Source: Legionella maceachernii (GTDB lineage: Bacteria; Pseudomonadota; Gammaproteobacteria; Legionellales; Legionellaceae). Taken from it: a DNA stretch of 34,414 nucleotides. The DNA lies in assembly GCF_900167045.1 (NCBI RefSeq), contig NZ_FUXJ01000028.1, positions 1 through 34,414 on the forward strand. Reading direction: 5' to 3'. The notes under the pieces were generated by a model. It worked only from the letters and a program-made list of their open reading frames with translations. It was not told the DNA's origin and did no database searches. Each line of letters begins with the position of its first letter. Position 1 is the stretch's first letter. Made by a program: the position numbers and the translations under genes. This document shows, in pieces, positions 27,018-34,414 of the stretch.

Positions 27018-28082
27018 TTATACCAAAGCCCAATGAGCCTGCTTTAAATGGATAATGCGCTCATAGGCCTGCTCAATTCGGCTGCGTGAAATGGCGTTTT
27101 TATGCACTAAATTTTCAATTCTATCAATTAAATCAGGGGCCGTTATTTGCCCTAATTGATTGGCAAAAATCAGCATGTCTGCACCTGCATTAATAGTTAA
27201 GCACAATGCATCATCGAGGGAATAGTGGTTAGCAATGGCTTGCATTTGTAAATCATCGCTGATAATAACCCCATTAAATCCTAATTTTTCGCGTAACAAG
27301 CCAGTGAGAATCGGATAAGACAACGTAGCAGGCAAACCGTTTCCATCTAACTGACGATTAATCACATGAGCTGTCATGATCATAACAGGGAATTCATTTT
27401 GCTTGAGCAGAAGCGAATACGGTTCAAGCTCGCTCGGCTTAAAGGTTTCAGTCACATCAACAAAACCATGATGAGTATCACCTATAGCACTTCCATGACC
27501 AGGAAAATGCTTAAAGCAACACGTTAATCCCTGCTCAGCAAAAATTTCCACAAATTTCTGTGCAGTTCGGGCTACTTTTAAGGGATCTGCAGAAAAACTT
27601 CTTCCAAGACTACCAATGATTCCATGCTCTTCAGTTAAGTTGAGATCAACTACGGGGGCAAAATTCAAGTTAAATCCCAAGGATTTGAGCGTTTTAGCCA
27701 TTTTTTCAATTTCCACTCGAAAGGCGTCGTCTGAAAGCTTAGCCAACTCAGAAGGATTTTGAGTTACCATGCATCCGTCAATGTGGCGAAGTCTATCAAC
27801 AGCTCCTCCTTCATAATCAAGAGCAATAAAAAGACCTGGAGCATCCTTGCTAGGAGAAAATTTTTTTGCATAGCAATTAAGCTGGTGGGTAAGTTGTTTA
27901 ATCTGGGCTTGGTTAACTAAATTTTTCCCTTGGCGTTTATCGATTAGATCGTAATCAAATAGCAGTACCCCTCCTAGGCTATCAGCGCTTAACCAATGGG
28001 CTATGGGACTCTCCTCATCAACTGCAGTTCCAGCAAAACCCATAATGAGCATTTGTCCAATTTGATGTCTTAAGCTAGTCAA
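27018..28082 (-). CDS. nagZ: Beta-N-acetylhexosaminidase, GH3 family (NagZ-like)
   Basis: A 354-residue glycoside hydrolase family 3 enzyme without a signal peptide, fitting cytoplasmic NagZ, which removes GlcNAc from anhydro-muropeptides in peptidoglycan recycling. Key motifs are IALDYEGGAVDRL, LNFAPVVDLN, KHFPGHG at 191-197 with the acid/base Asp202-His204 in GDTHHGF, and the nucleophile Asp276 in VIISDDLQM. The start is a TTG with GAGG 6 nt upstream; it is preferred because the conserved LRHQIGQMLIMGF lies right after it, and the first internal ATG would cut that strand. Single-domain length matches NagZ. Confidence 0.9.
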   Translation of the reverse strand: MTSLRHQIGQMLIMGFAGTAVDEESPIAHWLSADSLGGVLLFDYDLIDKRQGKNLVNQAQIKQLTHQLNCYAKKFSPSKDAPGLFIALDYEGGAVDRLRHIDGCMVTQNPSELAKLSDDAFRVEIEKMAKTLKSLGFNLNFAPVVDLNLTEEHGIIGSLGRSFSADPLKVARTAQKFVEIFAEQGLTCCFKHFPGHGSAIGDTHHGFVDVTETFKPSELEPYSLLLKQNEFPVMIMTAHVINRQLDGNGLPATLSYPILTGLLREKLGFNGVIISDDLQMQAIANHYSLDDALCLTINAGADMLIFANQLGQITAPDLIDRIENLVHKNAISRSRIEQAYERIIHLKQAHWALV

Positions 28083-28146
28083 TTGAGGCCTCTATCTCTT
28101 TTTTCTTTGTTTTGCATCATACACAAAGCTTAAGGCGTGTGCTAGT

Positions 28147-28206
28147 CAGGTAACCGCATCGTGCGCCACAAGGCGGTTACCCTGTCGTGCCAGTTCGAAA
28201 ACTGCC
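28147..28206. repeat. Two adjacent hairpins between the GH3 gene and the exported-protein gene
   Basis: The first hairpin pairs GGTAACCGC with GCGGTTACC (extended by CA/TG with one bulge, 28147-28184) around a 15-nt loop. The second is GCCAGTT-CGAA-AACTGCC (28189-28206) with one mismatch. They lie downstream of the exported-protein gene and have no T-run. They could slow or stabilise the transcript end. Confidence 0.55.
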
Positions 28207-28238
28207 TTATCATGAATTGGCAATAGCCGTTAGGCTCA

Positions 28239-28748
28239 TTATGAACCACCCGGTTGTGGACTTGCTGGCGGTGTCGAATTTGCCGGTTGCGGACTTGCTG
28301 GCTGTGGTTTAACAGCTGGAATGCTGTTAAAATCACATTTGCAATCACCACTTGCGTCAGGCGGAAAGGGAACTGATGAAAAATCAGCAGGAAAACAAAC
28401 CGGAATTTCCCAGGCTGTTACGCCTTGAGCGATTGAACCAGGCAAAAACCAGTAGCGAAGCGCATTATAGCTTTTTCCCACTTCAGACTGCCAAAACACC
28501 GGTTCGAAAGTTGCCTGATACATCAAGCTTTGCGCAGTGTGACAATCAAAATTTCCTCTTGCCCACGATTGTCCTTTTGGAACTTCAATGGTGAGTAATA
28601 TTTTATTGCTTACTGAATCCAAAACGTTCACTTTAACATCATAATTCGTCCAGCAGCTGTCTTTCGCTAAAGTAAAAACACAAGGAAATGCGAAAAGGGG
28701 CATCGATGCGCAGCTAAGAAAAAGTGACAGAAATGCTTTAATCATCAT
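28239..28748 (-). CDS. Small exported protein with a Pro/Gln/Ser-rich tail
   Basis: A 169-residue protein. The N-terminus MMIKAFLSLFLSCASMPLFA is a Sec signal peptide; cleavage after Ala20 is most likely. Cys13 gives a poor lipobox-like alternative. The mature part (about 115 residues) is rich in Trp and Cys (FPCVF, SCW, DCH, CFP, CKC), suggesting disulfides in a small periplasmic beta domain. The last 25 residues are a low-complexity tail with PQPAS/PQPANS repeats, probably a flexible linker. No family is recognised. The ribosome site is weak. Two hairpins follow the stop. Confidence 0.75.
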   Translation of the reverse strand: MMIKAFLSLFLSCASMPLFAFPCVFTLAKDSCWTNYDVKVNVLDSVSNKILLTIEVPKGQSWARGNFDCHTAQSLMYQATFEPVFWQSEVGKSYNALRYWFLPGSIAQGVTAWEIPVCFPADFSSVPFPPDASGDCKCDFNSIPAVKPQPASPQPANSTPPASPQPGGS

Positions 28749-28881
28749 AGCAAATCCATAAATCCCGGATTATAGATAATTTAATTATACGCTGAGATTT
28801 GAATTTTGCACGTGAGGCCATTAAGATGAATACCTCTATGATTGATTTCCTTGAAGTATAGGTATATCCTTCGCGCTTGAA

Positions 28882-28969
28882 GGAGAGATGGCCGAGCGGT
28901 TGAAGGCGCACGCCTGGAAAGTGTGTATACGGAAACGTATCGAGGGTTCGAATCCCTCTCTCTCCGCCA
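28882..28969 (+). tRNA. serT-like (GGA): tRNA-Ser(GGA)
   Basis: A type II tRNA of 88 nt. The acceptor stem GGAGAGA pairs with TCTCTCC, followed by discriminator G and an encoded CCA. The anticodon GGA is at 28916-28918 inside CGCCTGGAAAGTG; the long variable arm TATACGGAAACGTATC is typical of tRNA-Ser; the T-arm is GAGGGTTCGAATCCCTC. It reads UCC/UCU codons. No integrase or att-type repeat is seen next to it. Confidence 0.98.
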
Positions 28970-28974
28970 ATCAC

Positions 28975-29769
28975 CTAAATTTCAAGCTTAGGTGTCAAAC
29001 GGCGAAATAAAGAAGGGAGTAAGCGACTTGCTAGTAATCCCAGCTTTTCTTTAAACCCAGCAATAATTACCTCGGGTTTATCCTGTTCAATTGCCTCTCT
29101 CATTTGTCGTGCACAATTTTCACGTGGAATCGCATTCATGTGTGCCTTATCCGCCTTCCCATAAACAGTACCATTGGCTACCAACGCGTGCATTGAAATT
29201 TGAGTATTGATGTAACCTGGATAGACAAGCGTCACTTTAACCCCAGTCTTCACTAATTCATTACGTAGGGATTCAAAATAACCTTTTAGAGCATGTTTAC
29301 TCGCACTATAAGCAGAGCGCGTTTGTACGCCATAGAGGCCTAATATACTCGAGGTAACGACTAAATGCCCGCTATTGCGCTCTAACATTTTTTTTAGTAT
29401 CGGATGGGTCAGTGCGATGGCTCCAAAAAAATTAATTTTCATGATTTTTTCGTCCATTTCAAGCTCGGCATCAGCGGCTAAATATCGCTGAGAGATTCCT
29501 CCGTTGTGAATAAGTACGTCAATAGGCCCATGTTGATCCCAAACCTCTTCAGCCTTCTTCTTGAGTTCGCGATAGTTTTCAAGATCAAGCGGAATAATAG
29601 AATGTTTTTCAGGTGAGACACAATTTTTTCGCACGCGCTGAAGCGCTTCTTCATTGCGTGCAGACAAGATCACTTTCGCCCCTGCTCGAGTGATTTCGTA
29701 AACGAGCGCCTCGCCGATACCTGAAGATGCACCCGTAATCCAAGTCGTTTTATCCTGTAATGATGTCAT
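28975..29769 (-). CDS. Short-chain dehydrogenase/reductase (DHRS7-like SDR)
   Basis: A 264-residue classical SDR. The NAD(P) motif TGASSGIG spans residues 12-19, LIHNGG is the NNAG-equivalent, and the active site is Ser140/141, Tyr154 and Lys158 (AYSASKHALKGY). The basic residues after the second strand (SARNEEAL) favour NADP. The C-terminus GLLASRLLPSLFRRLTPK may be a membrane-associated helix. The ATG at 29769 has AAGGGA upstream; a longer frame overlapping the divergent aldo-keto reductase gene is rejected. The stop lies 5 bp from the convergent tRNA-Ser. The substrate is unknown. Confidence 0.9.
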   Translation of the reverse strand: MTSLQDKTTWITGASSGIGEALVYEITRAGAKVILSARNEEALQRVRKNCVSPEKHSIIPLDLENYRELKKKAEEVWDQHGPIDVLIHNGGISQRYLAADAELEMDEKIMKINFFGAIALTHPILKKMLERNSGHLVVTSSILGLYGVQTRSAYSASKHALKGYFESLRNELVKTGVKVTLVYPGYINTQISMHALVANGTVYGKADKAHMNAIPRENCARQMREAIEQDKPEVIIAGFKEKLGLLASRLLPSLFRRLTPKLEI

Positions 29770-29845
29770 AAAAGCGTCCCTTTTATTCAAATTTATCCTA
29801 CCATTATTAACATCGTTAGAGTAGTTTGCCGATACGGAGGTCAGA

Positions 29846-30826
29846 ATGAAACGGGTAAGATTAGGAAGCCAGGGACTTGTTGTTTCTCGTATTGGCTTAG
29901 GTTGCATGGGCATGTCTGAATTCTATAAAGGGGGGACTGAAAAAGAGTCACTGGCAACCATTCACCTTGCTATTGAGAAGGGAGTGAATTTTTTTGATAC
30001 TGCCGATATGTATGGTCCGTTCACCAATGAGCAGTTAATCGGTAGCGTCATTCAAACTTGCCGTAATCAGGTCATCATTGCTACTAAATTCGGCAACGAG
30101 CGTAATGCGAATGGGGAATTTATTGGTATTAACGGCCGCCCTGACTACGTTCATCAATGCTGTAATAACTCTTTACGACGACTTGGGATTAGCGAAATTG
30201 ATTTATATTATCAACATCGAGTGGATCCCAAAGTACCCATTGAAGAGACAATCGGTGCCATGGCTGATTTAGTCGCATTAGGAAAAGTTCGCTATATTGG
30301 CCTATCTGAAGCTAATCCCACTACCATTCGGAGGGCACATGAAGTCTATCCACTGACCGCAGTACAAACCGAGTATTCGTTGTGGAGTCGAGATCCCGAG
30401 GACGGTGTTTTACAAACTGTGAGGGAACTAGGCATTGGTTTCGTTGCCTACAGCCCTTTGGGACGAGGATTTCTCACTGGTCGATTCAAGCAACCCGAAG
30501 ATTTTGCCGAGGGTGATCTTCGTCTGTACAATCCGCGTTTTCAAGGAACGAACTTCTATAAAAATCTTGCGGTAGTCGACGAGCTTGAACGTTTTGCGCT
30601 AAAAAAAGAAATCACGCCAGCCCAACTTGCTTTGGCTTGGATCTTGGCACAAGGAGAAGACATCGTTCCTATTCCAGGAACAAAGTTGCGACGCCGGCTT
30701 AGAGAAAACATTGAAGCCATTGATATAATACTTTCCCAAGACGATTTAGAGACAATAAGCAGCATAGCTCCCAAAGGATTTGCAGTAGGAACACGGTATT
30801 ATGATATGAGTACGGTTGATCAGTAA
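29846..30826 (+). CDS. Aldo/keto reductase
   Basis: A 326-residue TIM-barrel oxidoreductase. The catalytic tetrad is visible: Asp51 and Tyr56 ([10 protein letters not shown]), Lys81 (ATKFG) and His124 (YYQHRVDP). The NADP-binding region includes [17 protein letters not shown]. The YSLWSRDPE and [11 protein letters not shown] stretches fit the AKR13-type group (potassium-channel-beta-like and YakC-like reductases). GGAGG stands 6 nt before the ATG. It is divergent to the SDR gene across 76 bp, so a shared regulatory region is likely. Substrate not known. Confidence 0.92.
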   Translation: MKRVRLGSQGLVVSRIGLGCMGMSEFYKGGTEKESLATIHLAIEKGVNFFDTADMYGPFTNEQLIGSVIQTCRNQVIIATKFGNERNANGEFIGINGRPDYVHQCCNNSLRRLGISEIDLYYQHRVDPKVPIEETIGAMADLVALGKVRYIGLSEANPTTIRRAHEVYPLTAVQTEYSLWSRDPEDGVLQTVRELGIGFVAYSPLGRGFLTGRFKQPEDFAEGDLRLYNPRFQGTNFYKNLAVVDELERFALKKEITPAQLALAWILAQGEDIVPIPGTKLRRRLRENIEAIDIILSQDDLETISSIAPKGFAVGTRYYDMSTVDQ

Positions 30827-30879
30827 TGGGGCTTTGCAAATTATGATTTGATTCAACCTGCTCATCTGTTTATTAACTT

Positions 30880-30926
30880 AAGCGCCACAGGTAGGTTAGG
30901 CTTTGACCAATCTACATGTAGCGCTT
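30880..30926. repeat. Long imperfect hairpin between convergent genes
   Basis: AAGCGC, ACA and GTAGGTT on the left pair with AATCTAC, TGT and GCGCTT on the right, with two single mismatches and one G-T pair, around an 11-nt loop. It lies between the aldo-keto reductase and helical-protein genes. There is no T-run; its role is unknown. Confidence 0.5.
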
Positions 30927-30976
30927 CACTGGCTATGCCTTGTTGAGGTAAAATTGTTAGAGTGCATCCCTTCTTA

Positions 30977-32848
30977 TCAATGAGGCTGAGTACTTACCAT
31001 TTCGGTGCTTAGCTCCTCGGTACTATTGTAACTTTCATAACTTTCGTCACTAGCATCGTTTTCCTCACTTTTTTCACTTCCATTCCTATAGCTAGGCTTA
31101 GGAGATTCTTCCGAGTTATAAACACCAAGAAATCGGAATAAACCCCACCCTGATTTCTGCGCTTTTTTCTCATCATGTGGCATTGGTTTTGGTTTTCCTT
31201 GTGATTCCTCTAAAGCACCTTCGCAAAGTATTTCAGCAATGGCTTCGGCATCATCAGGTGTTTCTAAGAGCAATGTTAAGTTAGGTTGATTTAATTTTTC
31301 TTTTTTGCTCAAACGAACGCACGCTTTATGTAGTCCTTGCCAGTGTGATGCACATTCCATGATTATTTCGATATTTTCCTGACAATTCGAACTCTCTTTT
31401 TGTAAAAGCCCTGCTTGGCTAATGTATTGAAGGATGAAACCTAAATAAATGGCTTTTTCAGGAATAGAACAGAGCAGTTTTCTATTTTTGATGGTATTTT
31501 GTCCTGCTGCCGCTAACTGATTGTAAGCTAAGGCTAATCCTTCAGCATGCTCAGGATGTTGCGATAGAAAGGTCTTAGCGTCAGCATGATAATCAGGTGA
31601 TTTTTTGGCTATCGCTATTCCTCTAGCAAGCGATAGCATGTGCTCTTGACCACTAAGCACTGTTTTCAATTCTTCATCATCAATGGGCGCAGCCTCTTGG
31701 GCTAATAGTGCGACAGCTTTTGCTATTTTTTGACCTTGTGATGGTGTAGTAAATAACTGACTTAATGTCAGTTGTACCTGTGAAGAAATTAAATCCAACT
31801 GGGCTAATTGACTCACAGCCGATAAAATGTCCCCACTCCTGTCTACCGTCTTTAAAATCAGTTCCCAATACTCTTCCACTGGCCAACCAGCATGCTTGAA
31901 ATGCCTTAACAGGGCTTTAATCGTTTCGCCTTTTTCTATCGCATCGACATGATGAAACAGTGTAGTGATATTCGTTGAATTTAGTTGTCCACACAAACTT
32001 AATCCTTCAGCAATTGCTTTAATGCCCCACCAAAGCTCATGAAAGTTAAAAAGAGCCGATAGGTACGACTGTATCATCAAAAGCGGATCAGCTGCTGCAA
32101 AAAGAGATAATATATCGTTGAATAGGGCTATTTTAGCTGCTGAGGACACGGTGACATCTTGGATGTCTAAACCATCAAGTTTTTGAATGTTACTCTCATC
32201 ACACAAGCCATTTTTGTTTAATAAAACTAAAATATCACTTAACAGTTTGGGATTTTTCCTGTTTAAAATCAATAAGAAAGCGGCTTTTTCCGTTACTTTT
32301 GCATCCACTAATTGTTGAATAAAGGTTAACTTATTCGCCAAAGCTTCCTTATTCGCTCGTTCACAAATTTCTGCTAAAGCGTGAGAGGATAAGAAAGGGA
32401 TTACTGGGTCTAATACCTCAAGAAGCTGAGACAGCATAAGCCCATGTTCTTCATCTTTACCAAGTGGTAATGAGGTATCTAACGTCTCTATTCGCTCTTC
32501 AGTAAGAGTGTATTGCTCTATTCGTTTTAAATTAGCAGGACTGAGTTTTTCTTTTTCTTTCAGATGACTTAAAGCTTTGCGCCCACCCAGCTTGTTCGCG
32601 AGTGTACCTAAACTTATACTCGCCGCCCTATGGTCCCACGTTTTTTTGTCTAAAATAATCTTAGTTAATTTAAGATACTCTTCATCAGTGAGCTCTCTAT
32701 CCTTAACCACCTCGCCCTCTTTACCATTTATCTCGATGTAAAAAATTTCTAGCTCTTTAATGTGAGACTCTTTCGTCGGTCCCCAACGGAAATAGCCGGA
32801 ATGAAGCGAATATTGCTCAAGCGCCTTTTTAACATCCAAAATTTTCAT
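30977..32848 (-). CDS. Helical-repeat protein with acidic E-block tail, candidate effector
   Basis: About 623 residues, almost entirely helical and leucine-rich, without signal peptide or membrane segment. No known domain is recognised, although repeated helical hairpins (LLSDILVLLNKNGLCDES, ILSAVSQLAQLDLISSQ, IYLGFILQYISQAGLL) suggest a solenoid. The last 50 residues are strongly acidic and Ser-rich (SEKSEENDASDESYES, STEELSTEM), a typical E-block arrangement for Dot/Icm export signals; secretion is inferred. The ATG at 32848 has GGA 7 nt upstream. A first ATG at 32860 has AGGG immediately before it with no spacing and is less likely. It follows the phosphotransferase gene by under 50 bp, so they may be co-transcribed. 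Confidence 0.8.
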   Translation of the reverse strand: MKILDVKKALEQYSLHSGYFRWGPTKESHIKELEIFYIEINGKEGEVVKDRELTDEEYLKLTKIILDKKTWDHRAASISLGTLANKLGGRKALSHLKEKEKLSPANLKRIEQYTLTEERIETLDTSLPLGKDEEHGLMLSQLLEVLDPVIPFLSSHALAEICERANKEALANKLTFIQQLVDAKVTEKAAFLLILNRKNPKLLSDILVLLNKNGLCDESNIQKLDGLDIQDVTVSSAAKIALFNDILSLFAAADPLLMIQSYLSALFNFHELWWGIKAIAEGLSLCGQLNSTNITTLFHHVDAIEKGETIKALLRHFKHAGWPVEEYWELILKTVDRSGDILSAVSQLAQLDLISSQVQLTLSQLFTTPSQGQKIAKAVALLAQEAAPIDDEELKTVLSGQEHMLSLARGIAIAKKSPDYHADAKTFLSQHPEHAEGLALAYNQLAAAGQNTIKNRKLLCSIPEKAIYLGFILQYISQAGLLQKESSNCQENIEIIMECASHWQGLHKACVRLSKKEKLNQPNLTLLLETPDDAEAIAEILCEGALEESQGKPKPMPHDEKKAQKSGWGLFRFLGVYNSEESPKPSYRNGSEKSEENDASDESYESYNSTEELSTEMVSTQPH

Positions 32849-32895
32849 CGATGAATCCATCCCTGTTTATTAACAAAACCAAAGCCATCATTTAA

Positions 32896-33759
32896 CTAAG
32901 CACACGATTTAGCAAAAATTTCTGTTAGCTCTCTAAAATAACCATCATCCAGACGGTCTTCCAGACTCCAGCACCAAGCCAAAACGGCTTGCACAAAACA
33001 CCATTGGGCGATTCGGCTTAGATCCAAATTAAGCAGAGAAGCAAACCCAGTCATTCGTCTATCTATGATACGCCATGCGGCCTTTGATTCAAGCAATTCT
33101 GGTATTGGATTTCGTATAAAAGCAGCCACTTCATAAGTCAACTCGCCTATTACGCCTTTTGGATCAATCGCGAGCCAATCATTGTCATTTTTTAAAATAT
33201 TGTCATGATGAAGATCACCGTGTAATAAGTGGTCTTGTTGGCTGGTTTTAAGAAGGTAATCCCTATACTCTCGGCTTTTTTCCAAATAGTGTGTGGGTAT
33301 TTCCCAATTTTTATCCAGTATGGCAAGCCAATCCCTAATATGAGGGAACTTATTCTCTTTAGGTAGCTGGGCTTGCGTCAATTGGCTAATCAGCTGGCAC
33401 GCAATTGTCAGGGATTCCGCGTGCTCAAGCCATTGATTCTTTAAAGAATACCCAGGAATAGCCCGCTGAAGCAGTAATGCACCTTTTCTTGCGGCTAAAA
33501 GTTTGACAACAGCACACGAGCAAAAGGCGTTTAAGGCATTCGCCTCTCGAGTCAATGCCATATCATCCAGACCTAATTTTAAGATAATTGGTTTTTCCTG
33601 CTGAAAGCCAGAAAGCACATAATTAAAGGAAAGATTAGGTATCGGCTTGAGATCCCTTAAATGCCACAAGGTGCTTAACTCTTGGACAAGTTTAGGAAGC
33701 TTTGTGAGCCAATTTTTGCCCTTTTCACCGTATACACTCAAAATAGTCTGATTAAACAT
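32896..33759 (-). CDS. Streptomycin-6-kinase-like (APH(6)/hydroxyurea phosphotransferase family) protein
   Basis: A 287-residue protein-kinase-like small-molecule phosphotransferase. The catalytic loop is LLHGDLHHDNIL, and the metal-binding strand is WLAIDPKGVIGELTYEVAAF, both diagnostic of the APH(6)/StrB family. The N-terminal lobe has the Lys in PIILKLG. The length equals StrB. Enzymes of this family phosphorylate streptomycin or hydroxyurea; whether this chromosomal homologue does is not known. Base use resembles neighbours and no mobile-element gene adjoins it, so it looks resident rather than recently acquired. GGGAATCTAG precedes the ATG. It is divergent to the 115-residue gene. Confidence 0.87.
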   Translation of the reverse strand: MFNQTILSVYGEKGKNWLTKLPKLVQELSTLWHLRDLKPIPNLSFNYVLSGFQQEKPIILKLGLDDMALTREANALNAFCSCAVVKLLAARKGALLLQRAIPGYSLKNQWLEHAESLTIACQLISQLTQAQLPKENKFPHIRDWLAILDKNWEIPTHYLEKSREYRDYLLKTSQQDHLLHGDLHHDNILKNDNDWLAIDPKGVIGELTYEVAAFIRNPIPELLESKAAWRIIDRRMTGFASLLNLDLSRIAQWCFVQAVLAWCWSLEDRLDDGYFRELTEIFAKSCA

Positions 33760-33837
33760 CTAGATTCCCGCCCATTGTAATTGAGAATGAATCTCTTTTA
33801 GCGTTATCATAGCAATAAAACAAGAAGGAGCCTTAAT

Positions 33838-34185
33838 ATGACTAATTCAGCGGTTCTCCCAGAAGATATTATTGCAGATGGTGCAGATTACACCCTCATC
33901 CATGGCATTAAAGTGAGAAAAGGAAGTGTTGCAGCATTTATTGCCAATATTGACATCTTGGAAAATCCCCACTCCTCATCGGAGGATAAAAACAACGCAT
34001 TGCAAATGATGAAGGAGTTAGCCCCTGCTATTGTCACTGTTGGACTGCATCACCATGTTACTTTTAAAAATAAACAGGCTGATGAAATAATTCGAGAAGC
34101 ATCCAATTCATTAGGGTCTGTTGACAATTCACCTGCTGCCTACGTGCCGCGGCTTGTCCGCGGCATCAATAGATGGTCAAATTAA
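33838..34185 (+). CDS. Small unknown protein whose 3' end runs through a palindromic repeat
   Basis: A 115-residue soluble protein, no family recognised. An excellent ribosome site (AAGGAG) precedes the ATG. Residues 1-97 look like a compact alpha/beta unit with conserved-looking GIKVRKGSVAAFIANIDIL, then LQMMKELAPAIVTVGLHHHV. The last 15 residues (YVPRLVRGINRWSN) are encoded by a perfect hairpin repeat at 34145-34165, so the original C-terminus may have been replaced. The IS5-type transposase gene begins 83 bp downstream. Confidence 0.7.
   Translation: MTNSAVLPEDIIADGADYTLIHGIKVRKGSVAAFIANIDILENPHSSSEDKNNALQMMKELAPAIVTVGLHHHVTFKNKQADEIIREASNSLGSVDNSPAAYVPRLVRGINRWSN
34145..34165. repeat. 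Palindromic repeat within the end of the 115-residue gene
   Basis: TGCCGCGG and CCGCGGCA form a perfect 8-bp stem with loop CTTGT. It shares the GCTTGT core, flanking GT and ATC with the hairpin at 17671-17691. Here it is inside an open frame and is translated as VPRLVRG. Confidence 0.7.
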
Positions 34186-34268
34186 AAGCTGAACTACCTA
34201 ATTCATTGATTAATGAAAGCAAACTCATAATATAACGGCTCAGATACCAAGTATAAAACGAGTTTGCA

Positions 34269-34414
34269 ATGCTAAGACTTATGCTCAATGACGAGCGTTG
34301 GTCAAAGCTGAGGGAGATCATGCTACAGCACAGGATTTATGACTACCCCAATCTCCGTAGGATAGTGGAGGCAATGTTATATCGCATGCGGGTTGGGTGC
34401 CCTTGGCGTGACCT
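34269..34414 (+). mobile_element. IS5-family transposase gene, 5' end only
   Basis: An ATG at 34269 opens a frame that reaches the window edge. It reads MLRLMLNDERWSKL and later IVEAMLYRMRVGCPWRDL, the N-terminal domain of IS5-type transposases (usual form: TDEQW...AILYRLRTGCPWRDLP). The rest lies outside. The left end of the element is probably between 34230 and 34265, perhaps at GGCTCAGATACC (34237), but no terminal repeat can be verified. Confidence 0.85.

Noticed and set aside
28882..28969. tRNA-Ser as integration site of an island
   Set aside because: No integrase gene and no repeated tRNA 3' end were found in the window.
28738..28974. Minus-strand open frame of 78 codons across the tRNA
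   Set aside because: It is the antisense of tRNA-Ser(GGA) and gives the familiar spurious GIRTLDTFPY-type translation; not a gene.
29770..29913. 48-codon N-terminal extension of the SDR gene
   Set aside because: It overlaps the divergent aldo-keto reductase start; the ATG at 29769 has a ribosome site and begins just before the NAD motif.

Overview
The window looks like chromosomal DNA from a Legionella-type gammaproteobacterium. It is AT-rich. Ordinary metabolic genes (dapD-dapE, a GH3 hexosaminidase, a cystathionine gamma-synthase/lyase, tRNA-Ser) alternate with very large ankyrin, coiled-coil and helical-repeat proteins that resemble Dot/Icm effectors. There is also an LpnR-like LuxR regulator. 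The genus is inferred from gene style and content, not from a database match.

Layout. Positions 1-630 hold a long palindromic repeat family on both sides of a small GIY-YIG nuclease gene that appears frameshifted. Positions 654-4333 (minus strand) carry a cytokinin-dehydrogenase-like flavoprotein overlapping a predicted heme-oxygenase-like diiron protein, then kynurenine 3-monooxygenase. A KfrA-like/PAS/PAS/GGDEF/EAL protein (4560-6869) lies divergent to a two-gene plus-strand unit: cystathionine gamma-synthase/lyase and a YihG-like acyltransferase. A 1758-residue protein (9137-14413) begins with a YopT/AvrPphB-like cysteine protease signature. It continues through ankyrin-like repeats and a 42-bp-repeat coiled coil to a duplicated C-terminal domain. 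A UDP-glucuronate-epimerase-like gene is divergent to the translationally coupled dapD-dapE pair.

Positions 17715-25299 hold five minus-strand genes: a DCC-family thiol oxidoreductase with a mitochondrial-presequence-like N-terminus, an ankyrin protein, a 621-residue protein of unknown family, a two-domain GNAT acetyltransferase, and the LuxR regulator with a strong terminator. A DAACS transporter, the GH3 enzyme, a small exported protein, tRNA-Ser(GGA), and a divergent SDR / aldo-keto reductase pair follow. The end of the window has a helical protein with an acidic (E-block-like) tail, a streptomycin-6-kinase-like phosphotransferase, a small unknown gene whose 3' end runs through a palindromic repeat, and the 5' end of an IS5-family transposase gene cut by the window edge.

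The core genes cover lysine/diaminopimelate synthesis, sulfur amino-acid metabolism, lipid acylation, peptidoglycan recycling and solute uptake. The accessory genes look like host-interaction functions. The strongest leads are the YopT-like multidomain protein, the presequence-like DCC protein, the GIY-YIG/palindrome unit, and the cytokinin-dehydrogenase-like protein that appears to lack the family's flavin-linking His and catalytic Asp.
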